Source: Phlegmacium glaucopus (lineage: Eukaryota > Basidiomycota > Agaricomycetes > Agaricales > Cortinariaceae). Taken from it: DNA of 64,000 nt. The stretch covers positions 124,001 to 188,000 of the forward strand of contig MU130696.1 of the NCBI GenBank assembly GCA_015039465.1. Reading direction: 5' to 3'. The notes under the pieces are model-generated. The model worked only from the letters and a program-made list of their open reading frames with translations. It ran no database searches and had not been told where the DNA came from. Made by a program: the position numbers and the translations under genes. This document shows positions 19,930 to 31,954 of the stretch, piece by piece (the first letter of the stretch is position 1; every line of letters begins with the position of its first letter).

Positions 19930-22025
19930 ATGCCTTCCACGCGCCAGGCGACCCCAGGACCCAGTTCGACCCCAGTTGAAAGTAGGGACTGTCTTCTTTC
20001 GGCCTCCAACGCGAAGAAAAGAGCTGGTTCGGAAGATGTCGAAGACGCCAGGCATAACAAGAAGATCAAAGTTGATGGAGAACCTTTATCTAACCTCTCG
20101 ATGAACGCGAAAGACAGGAAGAAGAAAAAGAAGAAAAAGAAGAAACGTATCTCTGTTGTTCCTCCAGAGGTTGAACCAAAGGAAAGAGTAAAGTCAAAAT
20201 CAAGGATGCCCTCTAACAAGCCAGCTTCGGCGGTGAAGAAGGAATTTATCACGAACGGATCTGTGGACGACAGTAAGTATATGGTTCAAAACGAGGAACC
20301 TCCACCTAAAGTGCGTGTTCTTATTGAAAATCAATATTTTAAGCTAACCATTATGCGTGTAGTCATTGAACAAAGGAAAGGGCAAAGCCAGATCGAACTC
20401 TCCAACCTCGCAAGCTCCTACTCCTTCATTTTCTTCCGAAGTAGTTGTAGCATCCGGCTCCGGAGGCTCGAATGTGACTCTACCTGACTCAATTGACCAT
20501 GCCTCGGAGATTGCCCGTCTCAAGCAACAAGTGGCATTGCAAGATATTGTACGTTGCTTATTCACTACTTTAGTAATCGATTAATATCGAGTCTATGCCT
20601 GTCCAGCTCCTTCAAAGACACAAGGTTTACCTTACTCAGCATCAACAAGCTCTCACTTGTCAGATATGTTTGGATCTTATGCATAAACCTTTCGCTCTCG
20701 CTCCCTGTGGTCACATCACTTGTTACAACTGCTTGATTCGTTGGTTTACTGCACTTCAGGGCCCCAATGCTGCTGGTGTTGCAAACGATAACGCCAACCC
20801 CCTATCTGAAAACGTTGATGAAGTTCAATTAATCGTGAACAGCGCAGAAGCGAGACGGGGAACATACCTTCGAAGACGCAAAACTTGCCCTGTCTGTCGG
20901 GCCGCAGTTCTTCAGAGGCCTATCGAGATGTGGAGTATTAAGGCCATGGTTGCTACTCTTGTCAATAGCGCACTTATGGAATTGCCCGTTCCTATGGCTC
21001 CCCCCAATTCCACCACTCCAGGGGAGGCAAACAATGAGGGCGACGCAAACAATGATCCATGGCGGTATATTTTCCAATGCACAAAAGCTCTGAACAATGC
21101 AATGCAAGTGCAGGATCAGGCTAATCGTGAAGATTTGGGCATGTATGATATTGAGGATGGTGGTATATACCGCTGCATTGATTGTCTTCACGAGATTTGG
21201 GGAGGAGTGTGCTCAGGCTGTAACCGTGGATATCCTGGTCACGAAAGGGATGACGACGACGACGACGAAGATGACGATGTAGATCTCGACGCAGTTAACT
21301 ATCTGTTCCGGCGGGGGCTGAGGCATCAAGCACACCACATCGTGGAAGCCCTCCACGACGGGGAAGTTGATGATGATGAGGAAGATGGCTATAATCAATT
21401 TTGGGGCGACGAAGACGAGGATGTCCTGCATGCTGATCTTCATCACCATCCAGTCTATCCTATGCAAGAATACCTATTCTTGAGCGGTGATGAAGGAATG
21501 ACCGACTCGGAAGGGGAGGGTGACGATTTGGAGGAATTCGAGATTTTCGATCCTTTCCGACCAGGTTTTATTGGCCAGCCACCCCTGGGAGGTATAGCCA
21601 GAATAGATGAAGGTTCCGATTATGAACATGAAAGCGATTATGGCGGTAGCTTCATTGACGATAATGAAGAGGAAGAAGGTGGAATCGTAGACGATGGGCT
21701 CGAAGTCACTGAACTTGATGCATCGTCAGATGAGGAACGCACTCGCCCCCGTCGTCTGCCACAAAATCGACGGCAAAGGCAACGGCCACTGGTTACAAGT
21801 GAGGACGAGAACGTTATTGATCTAGACGATAATGCGGCCAATGAACTTCTGGCCAGATATTTGGGTAGAAGTACGAGGATGGGCTCGAGAAACCCTGGTC
21901 GGAGGCGTGCCGCTGTGCTCTCAACGGACGATTCTCGGTCATCGGGTGAAGAACCTGATGATAATGACGAAGCGCCAGCACGATCTCGGGCAAGACTCAG
22001 GCGGGTCATGTCCGACGATGAATAA
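19930..22025 (+). CDS. RING-finger E3 ubiquitin ligase-like protein with acidic C-terminus, 661 aa
   Basis: Three exons (19930-20310, 20363-20548, 20607-22025). The N-terminus is basic, with a run of about ten Lys near residue 62 that is probably nuclear. Residues 207-231 give the RING first half, CQIC...CGHITCYNC, and the second zinc pair follows as KTCPVC after an unusually long spacer of about 55 residues. That is a C3HC4 pattern, so it probably binds an E2 and ubiquitinates an unknown target. A second Cys-rich block, YRCIDCLHEIWGGVCSGC, follows at about residues 385-402. The C-terminal half is very acidic with Asp/Glu runs (HERDDDDDDEDDDVDLD) and ends in Arg-rich patches. Intron 1 uses a GTGCGT donor; the tempting upstream GTAAGT would put exon 2 out of frame. 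The gene is tail-to-tail with the CHFR-like gene. Confidence 0.8.
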
Positions 22026-22255
22026 TGTTGCACTAGGAGTTGTACATATATACGATAATGCTCGCTCTAGTAATCATGCCTACCATTGAAACCAACGAAC
22101 GATCCATTAGTTCTTCCACCGCTCACAGATTCAGATGACTCGTAGTTAAAGCTCAAACCGATTTAATTTATATTATTAGTTGATTTAACTTGATTCCGCA
22201 GTCCTAATATGACTGAGGATCCTATGTACAAAAAAATCAAGGGAACAAAAATTAC

Positions 22256-24201
22256 CTACAAAGTGTCAACAATAGCATGAATATCAGGTGTAGGAGAACG
22301 AAACTCTGGAGGTGATGAGGCACCAGTCTCTGGGTCTCCATTGAGAAGAAATGACAGCGAGCTCGTGGATGAGCTTGCATTCGGTGGTATTGGGCTGGGG
22401 GGACCGACAATATTCGACGTTTCTTCCTGGACTTCTGGGACAGTAAGGGCCGTAATATCGGCATTTGCGTTCGCGGTTGCTGGTATAGGCGCCGTTACCT
22501 CTGGGATCGAACGAGAAAACAAGTGGTTGACTGTCAATCAAAATCATGAGCCCATGCATAAGATCAGATAAAAGAAGAGGATCCTGACATTGTCGTGCAT
22601 GACCTTGAAAAAACCAGTGCCGTCAGCTTCTAAAGCATTTTTTTCAAAAAAGAACGTACCATGATCTTCTTTGTGAAGAGTGCAGGAACTACCCTCTGGG
22701 CAATCGTTTCGATTCATCAAGCCCTCCTCCAAAAATCCTTTCTGACGTTCTCGTATCCACCAATCTTTCAAACCCCAGAGAAGGACTTCAGCAGCGCACG
22801 GGCGGCAAATCTTATTTCGCGGCGCATTTGCATTGGGCTCCGTTCCAGGGGTTACACCATGAATGTCAGCGAATAATTCGAGCTCGACAAGAGTCGCAAA
22901 ACCTCGCGGCTGTTTCTGAATAAACTGGACAACCTACAAATCAATTAGTATGGAGACGCTTAAAAGAAAAAACCAGAATGCTGACTTCACGATAGATGTG
23001 GCGAGGTGTCAGTCGTTGGGTTTCCAAGTACTCAAGCATGATATCTACTTCAACAGTATTTCCATCGAAACATTCGTAGACATCAGAAGATTGAATCATA
23101 TCAGCAAGGGTGGACATCCCGTGCGGCTGTTGGGACATAATTGATGTTGCAGAACATCGGTCTTGTACACCAATGCCACAGAATGAAACTAGACAAAGAT
23201 CACATCGTGTGGTTGTAGGGGCTCGGAGAGCAAGTAGGTTTTCACTAAACAGAATAGGCTGAGTTCACATATTCATTCAGCAGAGATAAGATATACCAGT
23301 TGCCGCAATGAGCATGGCCAGGAGGTAGCCCATCGTCGACATGCCAAGGGTCCGGATCAGTATTGGGGTCTGGAATAGGTTGAGGACATCTCCAATCATA
23401 AGGGTTCCCAGGTACACAGTGTGGACAGGGGTGAACATATTCAGTGCTTCGATTTACATCAGGAGGTGGTGAGGCTTCTCTTGGTGGGGGAAGCTGCAAA
23501 GACAACATTTAGGTCTTCAAATACTTCAAGGCGTTCACAAATCGCTTACGCGTAGTGAGTGTCCGGCTTTGTAAATGTCGTCGGCTTGTTGTCTCTCTCT
23601 TTCTGTTCGTGCTTTGTGAGGTGCAACACGAAGCAGAGCATCGATTACTGATTGTAAACCACGGAATGGCATCGCAACTGTTGACAAACCGCGACACGCA
23701 GGACAATTTGTACCGCCATTCTGTGGAGAAATGATATTGAGGTAATTTGAGACAAAGGCATAATAAGGCTGAGGGCAATGTTTGAAATTATCAAATGTAC
23801 TTACCCGAATCCAAAGCACACAACAGCTGATATACTCATGAGTAAAAATGCTTTTTAAATCGCGTGAGCATAGGCCCGTACCTGCCACAAAAGAAGTGTT
23901 GGCAAGGCATCACAAGTACTGGCTTGTATACCAATTCTGAGCAGCATCCGCATTGCAATTCTTGTGCCAACTCATCTACGACGTTGATCTTGCTTTCAGA
24001 GAGACTGGGCGATGGGCGATGGGCCATATCTTCAGGTTCCTCCTTTAATCTCTTGCGACTGTTATCCTCGGGGCACTCAAAGGACGAGGCTCTTCGTTTT
24101 AGTGAGCCTGAGGGTTGTGTGGAAAGTGGGGCAACTATTTGTGACAATCGAGGCGAGCTGGGTGTGGTCACTGTGGTGGATAAATCGTCTCCTTGGCTCA
24201 T
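22256..24201 (-). CDS. CHFR-like RING-finger E3 ubiquitin ligase without FHA domain, 510 aa
   Basis: Eight exons (24201-23882, 23826-23805, 23720-23550, 23493-23297, 23244-22986, 22933-22660, 22603-22589, 22530-22256) join phase-consistently to 510 aa. The RING is built across three exons: LQCGCCSELVYKPVLVMPC, QHFFCGSC, NCPACRG. The downstream cysteine-rich region is the strongest marker: HPCPHCVPGNPYDWRCPQP, DDGLPPGHAHCGNC and TTRCDLCLVSFCG. This resembles the zinc-binding CRD of human CHFR, which binds poly-ADP-ribose and acts in the early mitotic checkpoint. A Cys pair (ICRPC) and DCPEGSSCTLHKEDHGHA follow. The N-terminus is Ser/Pro-rich and has no FHA domain, unlike CHFR. Exon 2 is 22 nt and exon 7 is 15 nt. 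Confidence 0.82.
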
Positions 24202-24458
24202 GGTTTTTATAAATGTTTGACAAATGGTTGGTGGTACTAGGTTAAGGAGGCAAGCTTGGCCGCGTCTGCCGAGACCTTTGCCTGCTAAATTACACTTCCA
24301 CTTTCGGTAATCATACTCAAAATGCAGCAAAGCTACTGGATACATTTACAAATTTGCTTGATACAGCGTCCTCGCTTGCGATGGGTATACTATAGAGCAC
24401 AATCCAAACAATTCCTTCCATTATCCAGGAAATGAACGGTAATAATACAAGTAACCAT

Positions 24459-27400
24459 TCAGATCAATGCCCCCGGAGAAGGTGGTGGGAGTGACAGATC
24501 GCATGGCGGGGGTGGCTCAACGCCAGCCAGGAAACAAGCATTAGCCACTTTTTCGCGAAGTGATTCATACCGATGTCGTTGTTCTGGAGATCAAACCATA
24601 TCAGCAAAGATTCTCCAATCTGAAAAACAAAAACTCACCAGGACAAGGCCACAAAGCAGTCAAACTAAGCACACCGATATTAGAGCGCTGTTCAATAGAG
24701 GAATTATTATAGAGAATACATACTAGTCAATGGCAGGGATTAACGCCTTGCAGACATCCAAGGCGACTGTAAGAGTCTTATCACATTGCCACAGAGACAA
24801 GGCCCTAGGATAAAAGGTTCAGGATATGAAAATCTCAAATTTTTAATCGCAACAAACCGATGAATCTGGCCCATGAACCAGAAAACGAAGAACGGCCTTC
24901 GAGCAAGCAAATTGGTCGAATTGCCAGTGATGGTGTGAAGACCATACATGAATCGTTGTGCTACAGTCGCTTGATGCGTCACTAATAAAAGAATATAATG
25001 TTGGTAGAATAAGAATAGCACAAGACTTGTACTTACGCCATTCTTCGGCCTTGTTGCGATGGAACAAGCCGCTGACGCTCCTGCATTGGACAAAGTCAGA
25101 CGAATCGATTCGTGTTCAAAGAGTAGGATAAAAACATACGCAGTCACGAGAGGAACGTACCGTTGGAATTCGTTCGAAATGCACATGCGGGTACTAGAGA
25201 GGACATAGTTGGATAACAAATTTGATCAGGGTTTAATATTTAACGCACTTGAAAATGTACTCTCGAGCCTGGAAGATAAAAGCCCGTTCAATAGAACAAG
25301 TGTGTCTATTGAGAGCCGCCTCGAGACTGTCTGCCTCGAGCCAAGCTTTTACTGCAAACTGGGCTTTATCATTCTCCGTCACGTGGTTATTATTGCGCAT
25401 GCGAATACAACCGTGCCACAGGAGGAAAGAGCGGTCATATAATGCCCAAATGGTGTTTTTCGAAGAATACCCAGATAACGCAGGCGAGCGAGCAATAGAC
25501 TCGCCCGAGAAGAGGAGTGCATACTAGTGTGTAATTTAGAATATCAGCTAATGAAATTATTGGGATTGACTGACGTTGGCAGGATCGGAAATAAACAAAT
25601 CGAGACCTTGTGAACGATGCGCAGTCGTATATGAAATATGACCAGCGGCCAAACTCATAGAACTCCAACAGAGTCGCCGACAGGATTCCTTGCGAATCTC
25701 ACCCTCTGTCCAAGAATCATCCCAAGCTGGAGTGGATCCCCACAACGGCGCATGCTCAGCCGCTGAAGGCCAATGCTGTCCAAGTGTAATCCGTTGGCAA
25801 GAACATCCTTTTTCATTCGCAGAATGGCCTTCCGCAGAAGTACGTGACAGAGGCTCGTCAGGAAACCATACGGTGCGTTCCTTCGGTGGAGTGACGACTG
25901 GGACTGTTCCAGGAGGGAACAAGGTGGTGTTGGGATCATCAGCGTCAACCAGAGTCAGTGAAAGGCTGCGAATGATGGAGTCTAACATAACCATTGAGGA
26001 TGTAGACCTCTCCGACGAATGCCTAGGGTGTGCACAAACTTCAAACAGCGAAAGAAGCTACGACATGTCAGGAGATAGAAGGGAGCAACCGGATACTTGA
26101 TAACGTACCCAAGCAGCCTGAGCAAGGGTCTCATCAATCCAACCTGCGTTAAAACTTGCGTCCATTGCGCCTTGCGCTTCATCTCTGAATCGTAGGGCAC
26201 GCTCACGACCCTCCTTACCAAAACCGACCTCAGAGCTTTGCCAGAATGTTGCCAGGGCAAGAAGTGCAAGGACCAAACTAGGTTGGATTCGCTCCCTCTT
26301 GACTGGATCACAAAAGTTGCCAAAAAAGCTTGGGATATGGAAAAATGAGAACCAATAATTTGATGCCCTGAATAGGAAACGTATATCGGTCGTAATACTT
26401 TGTGCTGCAGATTCCCGTTGAGATGAGGATAGGGCTTGAAGATGCCTGGACGTCGGCGAGAGATAGAGGGATAAAAGCGAGTCCCACCATATTTTACGGG
26501 TGAAGGTAAGAGACGGCTCACTGCCGATTTCTGGAGCTGAATCCTGTTGTTCTTGGTCATTTTCGTCAACTTCAGTAATATAACCTCGGTTTGTATCAGC
26601 GTAAGGCGATATAATCGAGGACATATCGTACGCATGATATGAGGCGATCTGACAAGAAAGATAAAGAAGTTTAAAAATAGAGCTTCTTAAATAGTTGGTA
26701 CCTACAGATGAAACCGATTTCCTGTCGCTTGACAGACCTTCAACGTCAAGGAGTCCGGGGCATTCAACCAAACGGTGACATCCACATTCAGGAGAGTAAG
26801 AGCGGCCGTAGTGGGGAACTGGTACAAACTCAGTAGCATTACTGCCAGAGTGATTGTTGGAAGATCCAGGAGAAAGCGTGAGAGCTATGGTACTTGCTGT
26901 ATCAGCTCCGCGCATTGGAGGGGGATCCACAGCCATGTCATGGCGCGCTTGGGGTTGTTGAGGGCTCGTTTGGTTCGAGTCCAGGGTAGAATTAGCACGG
27001 CCTCTACGACGCCGACGAGAGGGAACACCGTTTTTATCGATCTCATTTCTGACGTCTCTCGCCATGCGTTGACGAGCACCAGGCGTTTTATCAGGGCCAC
27101 GACGCTTGGGGATAGGGTCGTAATTACACTCGCTGCTTCCATTGGTACGGCGCCCGCAGTTATGGCAGACGGGCTTGGCGCCATCACAACGTATTTTCCG
27201 AGTTCGGCTGGATATGAATTTTGAAAATCAGGAACAGCAATAAATAGACAAGACAAACCATTGCAGACAAGCAACGTAAACTCGAGCTCGAGGTTTTCCC
27301 TGAGTTGTAGGAGGCTGATCAGGTGCCAGCTCAATCCGTGGTTTTTCGCGCCGAGCCTTGCGAGGTTTTGGATATTCTGGGGATGGCGCTTGACCAGCTG

Positions 27401-27911
27401 CAGGCCAGAATTCAGAATCGCCTGAGTGTTCAGATGCAGAACCAATGGGAGCAGAGTGTTGCTCTGGAGAGAATGATTGATGATAAGGTGCTAAAGACAT
27501 GTTGTCAAGTACGTCTGGTCGTTTGAGGTGGGCGGGCCCTACAAGGTCCAATTGGTGGTTATGATAATGAATATGAGATGGGGAATGGAGATCAGATGAG
27601 CTACTAGCACGACGATCATAGGACTGGTTGAAAGTGGCTATTGGCGACAGGGATTCCCTGTTATCATACCCCAGACCACTAATATTGCGCTCGCTATTAT
27701 GATAAAGCTGCGGGGAATGTTCACTGGGGTGTGGGTACAAATCAGCACGGCTGTGTTCTCCGGTGAACGGACGTGAGTTGGAGTCGTGGAAGGGAAGAGA
27801 AAGATGAGATGACATGCGCAAAGGATCTCGAAGATGATACTCTTGGGGACGGTAGTGGGGGTGGGACTGAGATTGGGAACGTTGGGGGGAATTGCTACTG
27901 AGAGCGAACAT
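24459..27911 (-). CDS. Zn2Cys6 fungal transcription factor, 961 aa
   Basis: Eleven exons (27911-27259, 27207-26706, 26648-26109, 26057-25575, 25523-25249, 25193-25161, 25080-25037, 24981-24858, 24804-24724, 24664-24639, 24583-24459) join in frame to 961 aa. The first 200 residues are His/Ser/Pro-rich. The zinc cluster is ACLQC, RTRKIRCDGAKPVCHNC, SECNYD: six cysteines in the binuclear pattern, split by intron 1, followed by a basic region KRRGPDKTPGAR. The middle has the fungal-specific TF domain: IWWDSLLSLY, YWFSFFHIPSFFGNF, and LVLALLALATFWQSSE with QAAWLLSLFEVCAHP. The C-terminus ends PPPPCDLSLPPPSPGALI. It is expected to be a nuclear DNA-binding regulator; the target genes are unknown. 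Exons 6, 7 and 10 are 26-44 nt. It lies 257 bp upstream of the CHFR-like gene on the same strand. Confidence 0.9.
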
Positions 27912-29277
27912 GACTCGGAGTTCAATACAAATTAAAGGCCAAGAGAGAGATTGAAATAAAATAAAAGAGAGAGAGTGAGAAAGACAAACTTCGATGACTA
28001 CGCACAATCCACATTTCTATTATAATTAGATTTACCCCTGTGACATGTGACTTAATGGTTCCTGGAACCCTTCCTTCAAGCTCTACTGAGTCTCTCTGTG
28101 TTCTATTTCATCTCACCTCATATCTCCTTTCCATTCACTCAAAGTCTTCTCATTTCTCTGCTTCAAAGATCCACTATAAGGACCCCAGCTACTCCCGGTT
28201 TCCGGCAATCCTCAAGTTTAATTTCACTCTGCCATGTGACATACACCTCGCACCACAGGCAGGGCGTGATTTTATGATAGCTGAAATATGCTTGAAAGAT
28301 ACTGTCAGATAATGGATCGGCGTTGCGAAATTGAGGGGTAAAATTTCGTGTCTTGCTCTTGATTTCCAATCTGATAATTCCAGAGCTGCGCGAGGATAAC
28401 GCGTCAACGCTTAAACGTTCAACTACCATGGGTCTTGTGGTCAAACGCTATCTCCCTAGCTCTTTCTGCCAATACCACGTGGAAACAAGTCAAAACCTTC
28501 TAAAAATATATAATGACCGGGGAAAGAAGGGTGCCCGGGGGAGTCTCGTAAAGAGCTTAGAGTTGGATGCAAAACCTGTATGGAGGTTCGCTCAGGTCAT
28601 CTCATAATTACAGCTCCAGCAGAAAGGATGGCAGCGAAAATCTACATTAGAAATAGCTATAAATGAAAGGTTAAAGAATTAATATATTTCAGCCACATTT
28701 CTGCTCTAATTTCAAAACTAGGGGTCGACTTCGTCGACTGACACCTTGCTGAGCTACTAAGCAGATTTTATATCGATACATTCGTTTTTACGCATTAAAA
28801 AAAAGGATGTGAAACACTAAGAAATGAGCGTTTATCTGTTCTGTTCTTTTTTTTCGGCGATGGATATTTGGTGATGGAGGTCTCACCGTCAGTTGCGGTA
28901 GCCTCTTCGTCTTCTTCTATTGCTCTTTTTTTGCCATCCGCCTTTGAAAGTGCATGTTCTTCTTGTGATAAGTAGAAACACACTGTTTAGGGATCGTCAC
29001 ATTTGTTTGAATTTGCTTTGTTATTTTTTATTCTTTTTCCGTTGTTGAGTGGAAAGCAGTGGAGCGGCTGCGCTATTTACATCTAGTAGTAGTATAGGCC
29101 AATAGGGTCAACAATCAATATATAATATTGCGATGACATAGTGATTTTCAAGCAAGGCGGGGGGGAAAGTGGAGCAATGAGGATTGATATTGAGACATGG
29201 TTTGTTTGCGTTATACTATATCTGGTTGTTTACCCAAAACGTCCTACCATTTCGCAAATAGCTGTAAAGAATCGATT
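27912..29277. promoter_or_regulatory. Long divergent intergenic region
   Basis: About 1.37 kb separates the starts of the Zn2Cys6 factor and the SNIP1-like gene. Pyrimidine-rich DNA near 28070-28170 and purine-rich tracts near 27950-27990 suggest promoter and 5'-UTR sequence. A Lys/Glu-rich minus-strand frame (28795-28983) has low-complexity composition and no conserved features, so I do not call it a gene. gtcgacttcgtcgac at 28723-28737 is a perfect short palindrome around one base. Confidence 0.35.
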
Positions 29278-30399
29278 ATGTCTAAGCACTCTCGTTCTCC
29301 TCAGAGGCGTATCCGCCGAGATGATGACGAATTACGCGAATCGAGTGTGCATGGATATGATTCTCGTAAGGAACGGGCGAACGAAGGAGATAGAGACTAT
29401 GACAGTCGGGCTAGGGATAAAGGCTCGCTGACATGGGACAGAGGTGACAAGAGAACCCGAAGAGGTGATGACCGAGTGCCCGAGCGTGACCATCGACACT
29501 ATCGTGAACGAGACCGAGAACGCGAACAGGAAAGAGATAGAGATCGTTATGACAGGCGGAATAGGGACAAAGAATATGGTTCATCACGGAGCCAACGTCG
29601 CTCTGCGTCTCCTCCATCTCGAACGTCAAGACCGCGTGATGTGCGATCACGGTCCGACTCTGGCTCAGTAGTTATAGTCAAAGATCCCTCTCCTGTGGAT
29701 AAAGCAAAACCGAATATGGCACCGTCGGGGCTTCTTGCCGCTGAGACCAACACGGTGAAAGCTGTAGATGGGACTAGCACTGTTCTCAAGTACAACGAAC
29801 CTCCAGAAGCGAGGAAGCCTGCGTTGGGGTGGAGGTTATACGTGTTTAAAGATGGTGAACAAGTCGGCAAGTATTTTCAACCTGTTCGCCGTTATTTTAG
29901 TCTAAATATGGGTGTAGAACTTTTACATATTCACAGGCAAAGTGCATATCTGATTGGCAGGGATCGTTTGGTTGCTGATATCGCTGTGGACCATCCGTCG
30001 TGTTCAAAGCAACATGCTGCCATACAATGTGTGTGAGCTACTCACTATTCCACTGTCATCGTTTATCATGACCTCTAGACCGATATATGCAAGAAAAAGA
30101 TGAGTTTGGAACTGCAAAGGGAGTCATCAAGTGCGTAACGCAGCTTCGGGCGGATCGTACTAAAGCTCAAATTTAATTTTATGCTATCAGACCTTTTGTG
30201 ATCGACCTGGAGTCGACGAATGGGACTTTTGTTAATAATGATAAAGAAGCGGTACCTGCTGCACGATACTATGAGCTTAAAACTGGAGATGGCAAGTTTT
30301 CAATAAATGAAAATATGTATCTTTCTGATTTCTGATTGATCAGTCATAAAATTTGGGCTATCTACCAGAGAATATGTCATTCTTCACGACGAAGTATAG
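29278..30399 (+). CDS. SNIP1: SNIP1/Pml1-like FHA-domain splicing factor, 302 aa
   Basis: Five exons (29278-29866, 29918-30028, 30079-30130, 30191-30291, 30344-30399) give 302 aa. The N-terminal 130 residues are an Arg/Asp/Ser-rich RS-like region (RERDREREQERDRDRYDRR). The FHA domain covers about residues 185-300: LGWRLYVFKDGEQVELLHIH, RQSAYLIGRDR, DHPSCSKQHAAIQ, KPFVIDLESTNGTFVNN, YYELKTGDVIKFG and STREYVILHDE. These match human SNIP1 and yeast Pml1, a subunit of the RES complex that retains unspliced pre-mRNA and binds the spliceosome. The phosphopeptide-contact residues GR, SxxH and NG are present. Introns 1 and 4 start with GC (G|GCAAGT), the only way to keep the conserved sequence in frame. 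The remaining introns are GT-AG. Confidence 0.92.
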
Positions 30400-30805
30400 A
30401 CTTGATCTACGATGTACATATGGATCAAAGTTCGATCAACCTCGGCATCGCCCTTCCTTTGTTCTGTACCTCGTGCTTACCCTCGTTCTCCGCTCTCTCT
30501 CACGGTGCATTTCTCTAATATCACAATCCAATCGTTTGTCTCTGCTACTGCAAGGCTCAACCCAAATTCTACCTGCCTAAAATGTAGACAATAATTGTTG
30601 AGAAAAGACCTTTTTTTTTGTGTGTGAATATGTTCTCTATAGCAATGGTTACATGAATCACGATCAGGGTCTTTTTGTCTTTGTGATATCAAATCCCGCT
30701 CCTCCTTGTTTAGGTGGACAGTGCGCTTTGGCAAGAACACACTACCACTGTTTCTATAAAAGCCCTTCATAAAATGGAGTTCACCATCTTGCCCACCCAT
30801 CCAAT
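30400..30805. other. Intergenic, no gene recognised
   Basis: 3' region of the SNIP1-like gene and promoter of the zinc-finger gene. Pyrimidine-rich, with tttttttttg at about 30611 and a TATA-like sequence (tctataaaag) at about 30754-30763, 43 bp before the next ATG. No coding sequence. Confidence 0.4.
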
Positions 30806-31954
30806 ATGTTCAACCCCAATGATTACACCTCGGGCGTCTACGATGATGTAGTTGATCTGTCTCCATTCAAGTTTGATGACACAGAGGACAATGACTTCCC
30901 TCCTCCCTTTATCAAATTCTCAGAAAACATCCTGACTAACCCCTGCAAGGGCTTCAGCCCATTAGACGCGTCTTCCGACTCTTGTTCCTCACAATCAGTG
31001 AGCACCCCCGAAGCTGGCAACGATTCCGACTCGAACCATTCGATCTATGAGAAATCAAATGTCCTTACATCGTGCGTTCTTTTTGTCTTCCTTTCCACAC
31101 AACAATATTTATCTTCCCTTAGGGATTCTGAAAAGGAACTTGGCACGTCTATCACCGCTGCAAGGAGAAGATCCTGGAAATCTTTCCGCCGTACCCTTCC
31201 CGTGAACTTACCAATTGCACCAGAAGATTCCTTGGAGGCTATCCAGGAGCAACCTCCCCAGCCCTTTAGGTGCCGATCATCCGCTACAAAGCGTTCGGCT
31301 ACCAACCGTATCCCAGTCGTTGCTCAATCAAAGAGCCCTCGCCGTCAGCCCTCAACTCCATTTATATCCCCTGGCTCTGATCTGGATGCGGATGGCGAAA
31401 GCGATGATGGTGAATCTGGCGACGAATATATCCCACCCCCGGATTTAGATATCCAGACCACCGGGAACTTGAAGCGTCGTCGCTCACGCTCTCTATATCG
31501 ACGCACAGAGTCTTCCCCAAGGCCTTCTTTGCCTTTGAACTCGACCTACTCTTCTCACAGTACGGCAAAACGTGTTCGTCTGGCTCCGCTATCTCGCAAT
31601 AAGCAAGCTTCCCAAGCCACCTCAATGGCCATTATCCGAGCCGTGAACAACAACCTCGTTGAACAGTCCAATTTCATTTGCCCCGAGTGCGGTTGGAGGC
31701 AGATTAACAAGCGAGTTCCCGATTTCAAGCGTCACCTCAAAACTCATCTGCGGAAGGATGATAATCATTCTTCAGGCTTCTGGTGCAAAGGTGTCCGTGT
31801 CGAAGATGCAAGAAAACATACCATCCAGCCCGACGCTACGCCTTACACGTTTCTGGACCACGAAAGGATAGGTGGCTGCATGCGCACTTTCAGTCGTCGT
31901 GATGCTCTCAAACGACACCTCGACAACGCAAATATTTTCTGCGTTGCAGATTAA
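30806..31954 (+). CDS. C2H2-type zinc-finger protein, probable transcription factor, 365 aa
   Basis: Two exons (30806-31071 and 31123-31954) give 365 aa. The 51-nt intron has no stop, but GTGCGT...TTAG fits and removes a hydrophobic stretch that looks out of place. Residues 1-260 are Ser/Pro-rich with acidic patches (DADGESDDGESGDEYIPPPD) and basic patches (LKRRRSRSLYRR). The C-terminal 90 residues hold two C2H2-like units. The first is FICPECGWRQINKR with FKRHLKTH. The second is a longer-spaced unit, FWCKGV then GGCMRTFSRRDALKRHLDN. The LKRH-x-D/K-N/T-x form is typical of DNA-binding fungal zinc fingers. I cannot assign a named orthologue. A TATA-like box lies 43 bp upstream. Confidence 0.82.
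   Translation: MFNPNDYTSGVYDDVVDLSPFKFDDTEDNDFPPPFIKFSENILTNPCKGFSPLDASSDSCSSQSVSTPEAGNDSDSNHSIYEKSNVLTSCVLFVFLSTQQYLSSLRDSEKELGTSITAARRRSWKSFRRTLPVNLPIAPEDSLEAIQEQPPQPFRCRSSATKRSATNRIPVVAQSKSPRRQPSTPFISPGSDLDADGESDDGESGDEYIPPPDLDIQTTGNLKRRRSRSLYRRTESSPRPSLPLNSTYSSHSTAKRVRLAPLSRNKQASQATSMAIIRAVNNNLVEQSNFICPECGWRQINKRVPDFKRHLKTHLRKDDNHSSGFWCKGVRVEDARKHTIQPDATPYTFLDHERIGGCMRTFSRRDALKRHLDNANIFCVAD

Noticed and set aside
20273..20362. GTAAGT donor at 20273 as intron 1 of the RING gene
   Set aside because: It gives the wrong phase for exon 2. The GTGCGT donor at 20311 keeps the long Ser/Pro/Lys-rich frame open to the RING.
26965..26985. ggttcgagtcc, an exact match to a tRNA B-box
   Set aside because: It lies inside the coding sequence of the Zn2Cys6 factor, with no A-box or cloverleaf arms around it.
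28795..28983. Lys/Glu-rich minus-strand frame
   Set aside because: Low-complexity composition only, with no splice partners or conserved sequence.
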